NCBI GenBank assembly: GCA_024291935.2
Contig: CM044326.1
Coordinates: 33,851,948-33,915,947, forward strand
Length of the DNA stretch: 64,000 bases
Direction of reading: 5' to 3'
DNA from: Okapia johnstoni
Taxonomy: Eukaryota > Chordata > Mammalia > Artiodactyla > Giraffidae
The notes under the pieces were generated by a model. That model did no database searches, was not told the DNA's origin, and worked only from the letters and a program-made list of their open reading frames with translations. Below are positions 22,532-31,260 of this stretch, piece after piece (within the stretch, counting starts at the first letter, position 1; every line of letters starts with the position of its first letter). A program made the position numbers and the translations under genes.

Positions 22532-23556
22532 AGAGATGGGGATACCAGACTACATTATCTGCCTCCTGAGAAATCTGTATGCAGGTCAAGAAGCAATAGT
22601 TCAAACCAGACACAGAACAACGGACTGGTTCCAAATCAGGAAAAGAGTACTTGGTCAAGGCTGTACATTGTTACTTTGCTTATTTAACTTTTATGCAGAG
22701 TACGTCATGAGAAATGCCGGGCTGGCTGAAGCACAAGCTGGAATCAAGATTGCCAGGAGAAATATCAATAACCTCAGATATGCAGATGACACCACCTTTA
22801 TGGCAAAAAGCGAAGAGGAACTAAACAGCCTCTTGATGAAAGTGAAAGAGGAAAGTGAAAAAACTGGCTTAAAACTCAACATTCAAAAAATGAAGATCAT
22901 GGCATCTGATCCCATCACTTCATGGCAAACAGATGGGGAAACAATGGAACCAGAGAAAGACTTTATTTTCTTGGGCTCCAAAATCACTGCGGATGGTGAC
23001 TGCAGCCATGAAATTAAAAGACGCTTGCTCCTTGGAAGAAAAGCTATGACCAACCTAGACAACATATTAAAGATCAGACACATTCTTTTACAGACAAACG
23101 TCCATCTAGTCCAAGCTATGGTTTTTCCAGGAGTCATGTATGGATGTGAGAGTTGGACTATAAAGAAAGCTGAACACCGAAGAACTGAGGCTTCTGAACT
23201 GTGGTGTTGGAGAACACTCTTGAGAGTCCCTTGGATAGCAAGGAGATCCAACCAGTCCATCCTAAAGGAAATCAGTCCTGAATATTCATTGGAAGGACTG
23301 ATGCTAAAGCTGAAACTCTAATATTTGGCCACCTGATGTGAAGAGCTGACTCATTGGAAAAGCCCCTAATGCTGGGAAAGATTGAAGGCAGGAGGAGAAG
23401 GGGATGACAGAGGATGAGATGGTTAGATGGCATCACCGACTCAATGGACATGAGTTTGAGGAAACTCTGGGAATTGGTGATGGACAGGGAAGCTTGGCAT
23501 GCCGCAGTCCATGGGGTCTCAAAGAGCTGGACACGAGCAACTGAACTGAACCGAAC
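22532..23556 (+). mobile_element. BovB (RTE) LINE with reverse-transcriptase remnant
   Basis: A 5'-truncated BovB of about 1 kb. An uninterrupted frame of 270 codons (22509-23321) covers the central reverse-transcriptase palm, with the catalytic motif YADD in RYADDTTFMA, and then the YGCESWTIKKAEHRR region. The frame ends early at a TAA that arises at a one-base change in ctgaaactctaatatttggc; after that the usual 3' end continues to the element's end. The endonuclease domain and the start of the ORF are absent, so it cannot be autonomous. A possible target duplication, cctt[a/g]tttttttt, lies at 22514 and 23556. Confidence 0.93.
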
Positions 23557-23735
23557 CTTGTTTTTTTTAGACATATTACTATTGCACACAGCAAACTTTG
23601 GTGTGGTGTGAATGTAATGTTCACACACCTGGGGAAGCCAAAATATTTTTGTGTCTCCTTTTATTGCAATATTTGTTTTATCGTGGTGTCTGGAACAGAG
23701 CCTGCAGTATCTCTGAGGTCTGCCTATAAAGTTAA

Positions 23736-24150
23736 GGTTGAATTCTCTCATAAAACTGTAAAGAATGAAGCAAGTGAACAAAACCCATAGCAGTGAGCAT
23801 CGTACATGGAAACTGGCACTTGGGCCCGTATTTATCTGGAATAAGATACCCACAAAAGGCACTGCTGGATCCCATAGCACGAGTGTTTTCCCCGCTGGGG
23901 GGCCCTGCCCAGGTGCCTGCCCGCCCCCCGTGTGAGAGTGGGGGCCCGATTCCTGACCTTGTTGGTCAGGCGGCTTTCCGTCTCCTTGGGTTTTGCCATT
24001 AGGAGAATTATTAGAGCTGACTATCTTCAGGAATTTACTGGCCAACCTGTGAATTGCCTATTCATACCTGTCGCCCATCTTCCTGGGTTAGTCCTTGTAA
24101 TTGGCTGCAGGAGTTCCTTATTCATTCTGAATACAGACCCTTGGAGGCCA
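23736..24150 (-). repeat. L1 3'-end fragment, antisense
   Basis: gtgaattgcctattcatacc, then aggagttccttattcattct and gaatacagacccttgg correspond to antisense L1 3' sequence. The part left of about 23990 is less certain. Confidence 0.55.
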
Positions 24151-24841
24151 GGAGGGCTTTGGCCCGGTCCAGCCCAGTGGTGGAAGTGCAGGGCCCAGGT
24201 GAGGTGGGGGTGGGGAGGGATGTTCCCAGCCTCTTACCTGATCCCGGCCATTTCCCATACCGGCCATGGCCAAGCCTGCCCCTGGAACACCTTCCTTTCG
24301 AGATCCAAAAATCCACCCGACTCATTTCACAGGTGAGCGACTGGCACTCAGACAGGCGCAGCTACACACAGCTGGTGAGCAGTGACTAGAGCTCAGCTCA
24401 TTTGGCACCAGGCTCCCCCAGGAAGCTCTCTGCCCCCAACTCCCCCTGCAGTGCACACCCCAAACTGTGCTCCCAGGCCCAGGCCACCTGCCACATGCCC
24501 TCTGCTCTGATGCCATGGGCCAGGCTTGCTGGCGGCAGCTGGGACTGAGGTCAGGGAGGATCTCCGTGTGGTCAATGAACTCCTCTCAAGCCCCGCCCTG
24601 CGCCCCTTGTCACTCTCAGCAGATTGACCTTGAAAACAGAAGCCATCAAAGCAGTCCTCTGACTCACTTGTCCCTGTGTTCTCATTGGCACCCATGCCCA
24701 ACCCTATGCCACCCAGGAAGAAGGGTCCATGCTGGAGGCTGGGGGCCCCCCTCCTCACCTGTTGGCGGTCCCTGAGGGCCTGAAGGTCCTGGCTCCACAG
24801 GTCTTTCCCGCATCAGTGTTTTGGCCCATCAGTGTCCCGCT
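24151..24841. other. Intergenic stretch with a MIR remnant
   Basis: A MIR in - sense is suggested at about 24315-24395 (catttcacaggtgagcgact, acacacagctggtgagcagt). No exon is recognised. Confidence 0.4.
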
Positions 24842-24970
24842 CACATGCACACATGCACACACACGTGCAAGATGCAGCACACTGCACACGGACACGTGTA
24901 CACACATGTATACACAGCGCAGCCAGCCATGACCATGGTGCACACGTATCTGCGTGCGCATGCGCGTATG
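24842..24970. repeat. Degenerate (CA)n / CACATG microsatellite
   Basis: Runs of cacacatgcacac and tacacacatgtatacacagc are mixed with gcgcatgcgcgtatg. Alternating purine-pyrimidine sequence continues to 24970. Confidence 0.8.
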
Positions 24971-24984
24971 TATTCAATTTTCAC

Positions 24985-25120
24985 TCTTTCCTTCTTTTTT
25001 ATTTTCATTTTTGCCAAACCGTGAGACTTGTGGGATCTTGGTTCCCCTACTAGGGATGGGAACCCGGCCCCTGAGTGAACACGCTGAGTCCAAACCCCTG
25101 ACTGCAGGGAATTCCCATCT
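24985..25120 (-). repeat. Bov-tA SINE, diverged
   Basis: A T-rich tail, then gagacttgtgggatcttggt, actagggatgggaacccggc and ctgactgcagggaattccc. The order is typical of a reversed Bov-tA, but the head is truncated. Confidence 0.65.
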
Positions 25121-27311
25121 CCTGGGTTCTTTAGCCTGCTCTCCTCCTGCCCCTTTTCCTCTGCTACACATCCTTCCCTGTCCTCTCCTCTCCACAGGCT
25201 TCTCCGGCCGCCCATGACCTTCTGGGAAGGGCACCATGACCTCCATGTAGCCACACCCTCCTGACGCTCCGGTGGCTCTGGCCCAGGTGGCCACTCCCTC
25301 CTCCACAGGTCGCCTCTCCCAGCTCCTGGCTCCGCCCGCCTCCTCTCCCTACCCCGTGTGCTAGAGGTCAAGCCTGGCCTCCCAGCCGTCCCTCCCTGTC
25401 AGGCTTCCAGTGCCTTCTCTATCACTGGCCAGGGCTTCCCCCTCCTCTTCCCGTTGCCACAGATACCCCCAAAGCGGCTGACAGGCGTCTTCAGGGACCC
25501 CCTGCTCCTCCCCACGCTTCCACGGGCTCAGCCTGACTGGGAGGCATTCTAGACTGTTCTCTCCCTCTTGCACCCAGCCCGGCCGACCCGAGTGCACACA
25601 GAATTCACTGCTTCTGCTTCTCCCCTGAGCTCCCTGCCGCTGACCCCAGCCACCCCTGCCCAGGCCGGTCGGGTACTGGGGCTTCCACCCTCTGCCCCTG
25701 GGGTTGGCTTCCTGCGGACAGAGGGGCCTGAGAAAAGCCCCCCAGCCCCTGCCGGGCGCCTGCTCAGAGCCCTTGCTCCCCCAGTCCTCACACTGACCCT
25801 TGGGTCCCTCTGGACCTGGGCGCACGTGGACGCCACGCGGAGGGTGAGACAAGCTCTCCCAGGAGAGAGGGGAGAGTGTCTCGGGTCGGGTCCGAGTGGG
25901 AGCATGACAGGGTCAAAGGTCAAAGCCATATTTAGAAGGCCGTCTGCCCACCCTCAGAACCCCCCTTAGTCTGTGGAAATTGAGCCCTCTGCCCCGGCTT
26001 GCGCCCGCTCCCCACCGAGCCCACCCCCTTCACTCCCCACCGAGCCCACCCCCTTCACTCCCCACCAAGCCCATCTGCCCTCCTGGGGGAAGCTCTGTTG
26101 TTCACAGCCCCAGAGGGCAAGAGACACTGCTTCTTTCGGGGGGGGGCACCTGCTCCCACGGCCACTTTGGATGGCTCACAGCCATCACAGCCCCACGGAG
26201 GCGTGGGAAGGCCGTTCACAGTAGCGCCGGGGGCCCCACACCTGGGCTGGGCACAGACAGCTCTCGCCAGCAGAAGGTTCCTCCTCAGGGATGGCGTGGG
26301 ACCCAGAGCAGCACGTACCCCAGAGGGCGAGTCGGAAAGTGACCTGGGAGAGAAAGGCAGCCTGTTGAGGCTGGGGGCTGACAGAGCTGTGCTGGAGAGG
26401 GTTACAAGGTCCGCCACCGCCATGGAGAGCGCCAGCGCCAGGCTGGGCCGCTGGACAGGCACACCGGCCTTTAGATGCCCCCTCGGGCTTGTTCTTAACC
26501 TGGGTCATGGGTTCCCAGGCATTGAAAAGTTACTAATGCTATTATTTATGCCTGAAATAATCCAACCCCTTCCGCCTCCAGGTCCTCAGGACAAACTCCA
26601 GCTCCTTGTCCTGGCCTTCAAGGCCTTTGGCTTCCCTCCCACTGCGCTTTGCAGCCGCCCTCTGCCACGGTCCAGACCAGGAACACCTTTCCTCTGCCTC
26701 ACCTGGTCTTTCTGGCTAAGTCCACTTCTGAGGGCAGCTTCTAAGTAGTGGAGCAATGAGGCCAGACTTGATTTTGAGAGAGGCCTTCAAAAAGGCTCTT
26801 TCCCTTTGGGAAAGCCAGCAGCAGGCAGTGGGAGGGCAACTCGAAGCGGAGGGCCAAGAGGACTGGGGGTGGAGAGACAGCTGCCCAGAGGCCAGCTGCG
26901 CAGCAGGCACCTACAGCCGATGCCCCTTCACCCTCAGTTCATTGGTAGCTGTGGAGATGGTGTGAGGTCTCACCTCCAGCCCTTAAAGAGTAGACTGGGC
27001 ACACGGGAGCCATGTGGTCAGCATCTTGAACACGGGGAGTTCACTTGGGACACCACCTCCCTAGGTTGTCTCCCAGGGCCTGGGGGCTATTAAAGGCCAC
27101 ATGTCAACCCCAGAATTTCCACTTGCTTTGTCCCCCATCAGAAACATCAGGAACGGGGGAGCTGAGAGAAAATGTAGGAGACTGAGGCCTAAAGAGGGGA
27201 GGACACAATGAAAGGTGAAGTGGGGCAGAGGTGGGGCCTGGACTCCCAGCCCCGTGTTACCTGGACCCCCAACCTTGGTCCATGACCATCTCTGTACATC
27301 TCGTGCTAATC
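25121..27311. other. Intergenic stretch with L2 remnant and short tandem repeat
   Basis: An L2-like segment in + sense lies at about 26570-26720 (aaactccagctccttgtcct, ggccttcaaggcctttggct). A 25-bp tandem repeat lies at 26008-26074. Open frames at 25999-26748 and 25361-25852 are stop-poor GC-rich frames without recognisable domains. Confidence 0.5.
26008..26074. repeat. 25-bp tandem repeat, 2.7 units
   Basis: ctccccaccgagcccacccc plus cttca occurs at 26008 and again at 26033 without change. A third partial unit (ctccccaccaagccca) starts at 26058. Confidence 0.85.
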
Positions 27312-27532
27312 ATGGCTTCCCGGGTGACGCCAGTGGTAAAGAATCCACCTGTCAATGCAGGAGTTGCAAAAGACACGCGTTCGATCCCTGGGTTGGGAAG
27401 ATTTCTTGGAGTAGGAAATGGCACCCCACTCCAGCATTCTTGCCTGGAAAATTCAATGGACAGAAGAGCCTGGCAGGCTACAGTCCATGGGGCCGCAGAG
27501 AGTCGGACACGACGGAGCAGGCACGCACTATG
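27312..27532 (+). repeat. Bov-A SINE, full length
   Basis: ggcttcccgggtgacgccag through gcgttcgatccctgggttgg to gagagtcggacacgacggag. All standard blocks are in order. Confidence 0.93.
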
Positions 27533-27739
27533 ATGCTGATTACGATCCCCGTCCCCGCCCCCCACCAAGGTATGGTAGGGCCTGCAGGGCCATGTTGCAC
27601 TAAGGTAGGCAGCAGTTTGGGTAGCAGGATCTCGTGGGATCCTGGGCATGTGTGTGCTTGTAGAAAGGCCGGGCGGCCAGCTTCCCTTCCTTTGTAAATG
27701 TCTGAGAAAGGGAAGTGTCCGGCTTCCCTTCCGTGTGTT

Positions 27740-28018
27740 CCTCAAGTGAAGGACCGATGCCGAAGCTGAAGCTCCAATACTTTGGTCGCCTGATGCGAAG
27801 AGCCGACTCATTAGAAAAGATTCTGATGCTGGGAAAGATTGAAGGCAGGAGAAGGGAACGACAAAGGAAGAGATGGTTGGATGACAGCACCAACTTGATG
27901 GACTTGAGTTTGAACGAGCTCCGGGAGATGGTGAAGGACAGGGAAGCCGGGAGGGCCGCAGTCCACGGGGTCGCAAAGAGTCAGACAAGACTGAGCGACT
28001 GGACAACAACAACAAATG
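27740..28018 (+). repeat. BovB LINE, 3' fragment
   Basis: gtgaaggaccgatgccgaag to gagcgactggacaacaacaa. The end has the short AC-rich tail usual for BovB. This is the last ruminant-lineage repeat before the ANKRD9 locus. Confidence 0.93.
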
Positions 28019-28375
28019 AAGGTCACCTCCCCGTGAGACCCGATTTCATGGTTGGTGGATCAGGGGTCATAATTCCCACCGCCACTGGCTGTGAAAATGA
28101 AATGAAATCAAGCGTGTTCAGCACAGAGATTGGTGCAACTAGGAGCTGATAAGTGATTGTGTGCATCTGGTTCACCATCCATTCCCTGGGAAAGTCAGCC
28201 TGGAGCAGGGGCTCCAGATACCTGGACCCTCTGGGGTAGAACGCGACCGGGGGCCCTTAGGGGTCACAGCCCCTTCCCCCTGCCCCCTCCACGTGCAGTC
28301 CCGGGAAAACAGTCCCGGAGGTCATCCCCAAGGTCACAGAGGGTCAGTGCAAAGGGGACGTGGAAGATGTCTCGT

Positions 28376-28745
28376 GGGGTGCCGAGGACAGTCACGCTCG
28401 GCGGAGCCCGGGCGCCTGAGTGCGAGCGCAGACTCTCGCTCAGCGGAGGCACCGCAGGCCGGGGGGGGCCCTGCCGGCGCGGGTGGCCAACCGCCCGGAG
28501 CCCGGAGCCCTTCTCCGCCGGCGACTCGGGTTTCCGGGAGCCCCGCCCCGCTCGTTCCATCGCGGCCCCGCAAGCCCCCGCGCGCCCGCAAGTTTCTCCC
28601 AACTTTTCCGCGGGTCCCCCCGTCCGCCCGCCCCTGCGCACCGCCAGCGCGCGGCCCGCACGTAACAATAGGCAGCCCCTTTCCTCGGTGGCTGGCGGCT
28701 CCCGCCCCGGGCGCGAATCTTCCCTGGACATACGCGCAAGCGTGT
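28376..28745 (+). promoter_or_regulatory. ANKRD9: CpG island, probable ANKRD9 promoter and first non-coding exon
   Basis: This is the densest CpG block in the window, with an Sp1-type ccccgccccg at 28541-28550 and many cgcg runs. It lies 1.2-1.6 kb upstream of the ANKRD9 start codon in the right orientation. In mammals ANKRD9 has non-coding 5' exons and its whole coding region in the last exon, which fits a promoter here. The exact start site and the first splice donor cannot be fixed from sequence. An independent non-coding transcript is the alternative. Confidence 0.65.
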
Positions 28746-29925
28746 GGACTCAGCCTATCCGCTGACCCAGGGCCCTTGTGACACAAGGGCTTACCCTTGA
28801 CAAAATGCGGTGGGGAGCTGGGGCCAGGGGTTGGAAGTCAGGGCTCAGGTTGGTACAGGGGCCTCTGGAGACAAGGTTAGGGCTCAAGCTGGGTTCCCGG
28901 TGTGTTGGCGGGTCCCCCCACTTCTGGAATGAGCCCGAAATACGAGGTAGGAGATCTTGGGTCCAGGCCTGGTTCTGCCATGACTTGCCGGCTGACCTTG
29001 GACAAGTTTGTCCCTTGCTGGAAAGTGGGATGGCAGGCCCTGTTTCGTCCAGCCTCTGGGAAGACCAGGGGAGCCAGCAGACCTGGGGCGGGGTCTGCAG
29101 GCCCTGAAGAGTGTACACACCGGTCTCTGGGTCGATTTCACTCCCCTGCCTCCTCCCGGGAGTTGGGGGCGGGGATGGCGTGGAAACACCATGTTTGGGT
29201 GGAAGGCTGGAGGCCCCGCTCCCTGCTGTGGCTCCCAGCCGGCCTTCCCTCTTTCTTACAGATGAGGAAGCTGAGGCTCAGAGGACAGTGATACACCCAC
29301 CTGCACGGAACTTGGTCATTGCGGTGCACTAACTAGGTAGGTCTGAGTCTGGAGCTCTGCCCCTGGGCAGGGTCCCCTAGCTGCAGGCAGGGGTCAGATG
29401 ACAGGGTCACGGTTAGATGGAGTTGGGGAGAGGGAGTTTGGGCTACAGAAAGGATTTGGTTCAGTTTGAGATGTGAGATGCAGCTCTCCTACCCCGCCCA
29501 CCCCCGACCTGGCTTTTTCCTTGAATGGCGTTGGGTGCAGCTGCCGCAGGTGGGCGCAGGAACTCTTCCGGCGGGTCCCTGGGCTGGAGGGGGTGTGAGG
29601 TTTCAGTGTGGACTTGACGACGGTAGGTGGGGGCTGTGAGGGCAGAGGCGGGGGAAGGGGGTCCTTCTTAGCAGAGGTACCAGAGAAGGAGACGAGTCTC
29701 AGGGGGGCCACCGGCTGCCGCTACATCCGGGATGTGGGAGGCGGTTCAGGGCCTGGGAGAGAAGCGAGCTGTTGCGGAGTGACCCGGAGGGCCAGTCGGA
29801 GGCTGGGGTCGGCGGGCAGTTACGAGAGAGGCCCAGCCAGGTGGGGCGGCGTGGGGGGCTTCGACGGGACACCCCCCTCTCCCGCCTGGATCCTCGGCAC
29901 TCACTGGACTCCCATTTGCTCGCAG
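28746..29925 (+). other. Probable ANKRD9 5' intron, with MIR remnant
   Basis: The stretch between the CpG island and the coding exon is free of ruminant repeats. A MIR-like segment lies at 28945-29045 (gccatgacttgccggctgac, ccttggacaagtttgtccct). Intron status is inferred from the splice acceptor at its end. Confidence 0.5.
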
Positions 29926-29975
29926 GTGGTCGGCCCCCGGGGGCCCATGCCGTGAGGTGAGGACACCCAGGCAGC
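29926..29975 (+). promoter_or_regulatory. ANKRD9: ANKRD9 5' UTR start of coding exon, with mini-uORF
   Basis: A pyrimidine-containing tract and cgcag at 29921-29925 form a plausible splice acceptor, so the coding exon probably starts at 29926. An upstream ATG at 29947-29949 is followed by one codon and then TGA (29953-29955). This gives a two-codon reading frame that ends 20 bases before the main ATG at 29976. Such a minimal uORF could lower or regulate translation of the main frame. Confidence 0.5.
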
Positions 29976-30947
29976 ATGCCGTGGGACGCGCGACTGCCGG
30001 GGGGCGGCGCGGAAGGCGGGCCCGAGGGCGCGGGGGGGCGGCGCGCTTCCAGGGCGCAGAAGCAGTGCCGCAAGTCGTCCTTCGCCTTCTACCAGGCCGT
30101 GCGCGCGACCTGCTGCCCGTCTGGCTGCTGGAGGACATGCGCGCCAGCGAGGCCTTCCACTGGGACGAGCGCGGCGCGCCGCCGCCTACTCGCCGTCTGA
30201 GGCGCTGCTCTACGCGCTCGTGCACGACCACCAGGCGTACGCGCACTACCTGCTGGCCACCTTCCCGCGGCGCGCGCTCGCGCCCTCCCAGCGCCGGCTT
30301 CCGCTGCTGCGCGGCGCCGGGGGCCGCACGTGGCGCTGGCCGTGCGCTACAACCGCGTGGGCATCCTGCGCCGCATCCTGCGCACCGTGCGCGACTTCCC
30401 GGCCGAGGAGCGCACGCGCCTGCTCGACCGGCGCGGGCTGCAGCCGCGTGGAGGGCGGCGGCACGGCGCTGCACGTGGCCTGCGAGCTGGCGCGCCCCGA
30501 ATGCCTCTTCCTGCTGCTCGGCCACGGCGCCTCGCCCGGCCTGCGCGACGGCGGCGGCCTGACGCCTCTCGAGCTGCTGCTGCGCCAGCTGGGCCGCGAC
30601 GCCGGGGCCGCCACCCCCCGCCGGCCTCCGGGGCGCCCGCGCCGCCGCCGCCCGGGGAGCCGCGCCAGCGCTGCCTGCTGCTGCTTGACCTGCTGGCGCT
30701 GTACACGCCCGCGGACGCCGCCGGCACTGCCCGCCGCGAGCTGCTGGGCGACCGACCGCGCTGGCGGCGGTTGCTGGGCGAGGAGAAGTTCCAGTGGCTG
30801 GCGGGCCTCGCGCCGCCCTCGCTCTTCGCGCGCGCCCATGCAGGTGCTGGTCACCGCCATCTCGCCTGGTCGCTTCCCCGAGGCCTTGGACGAGCTGCCG
30901 CTGCCCGCCCCTTCCTGCAGCCGCTGGACCTCACGGGCAAGGGCTAG
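29976..30947 (+). CDS. ANKRD9: ANKRD9, ankyrin repeat domain protein 9 (frame broken by indel-like changes)
   Basis: ANKRD9 is a small ankyrin-repeat protein (about 317 residues in human), described as a substrate receptor of a cullin-RING ubiquitin ligase that controls IMPDH2 level and assembly. The start MPWDAR at 29976 sits in a fair Kozak context (gcagcATGc). Family segments then follow in order but in different frames: [15 protein letters not shown] (frame of 29976), [131 protein letters not shown], and finally [12 protein letters not shown] with stop TAG at 30945-30947. Frame changes lie near 30105, 30175, 30285, 30321, 30436, 30612, 30836 and 30906, mostly at G or C runs. Residues between the breaks look intact, which suggests base-calling errors more than a pseudogene. 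No simple translation of this sequence gives the protein. Confidence 0.9.
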
Positions 30948-31260
30948 ACCGCGGGCGCTCCCTGGGCCCTGGACTTTTGGAGCATACAATTTTAAAGAGC
31001 GTTGTCCCTGGCATTTTACATATATTGTTTCTGGACGGCAGAACTTCTGTTTTTGTCTGTCGGCGTGCTTCGGGGGGCCAGGCCAGGATGGGCAGGCGAG
31101 CTGTGAGCTGCGGGGCTTCCGGATGCGGCCGGGCTCAGCTCCCCATCTCCCTGCGTGCATGGAGCGGGGCTGCGAGGTCAGGCGACCCCCGGGAGCCAGG
31201 CCCTGTCCTCAGCTGCCTGCCCAGACCCAAGGACCGGCTCCCCGCGTTGATTTAGAGCCT
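30948..31260 (+). other. ANKRD9: Proximal 3' UTR of ANKRD9
   Basis: Non-coding sequence after the TAG, with an AT-richer block at 30977-31035 that stands out from its GC-rich surroundings. I see no AATAAA on the + strand soon after the stop, so the 3' end of the transcript cannot be placed. The end given is arbitrary. Confidence 0.4.

Larger units (their letters stand above)
22025..23735 (+). mobile_element. Tigger1-like DNA transposon remnant with two nested insertions
   Basis: The left part (ctgcacttcactcccagtgc, tctactggcgcaattttccc, tgtctctatatcacattctg, ggtaattctcacaatatttc) follows Tigger1 5' sequence. The right part (agacatattactattgcaca, ttttattgcaatatttgttt, atctctgaggtctgcctata) follows the far end and terminal repeat. 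A Bov-tA and a ~1-kb BovB lie between them. No transposase frame remains. Confidence 0.78.

Noticed and set aside
22509..23321. 270-codon frame as a cellular reverse transcriptase gene
   Set aside because: It is a 5'-truncated BovB LINE with flanking transposon sequence and no promoter or intact start.
30246..31160. 304-codon frame antisense to ANKRD9
   Set aside because: It lies opposite a known conserved coding exon of extreme GC content. Its arginine/proline/alanine-rich product is the expected shadow.
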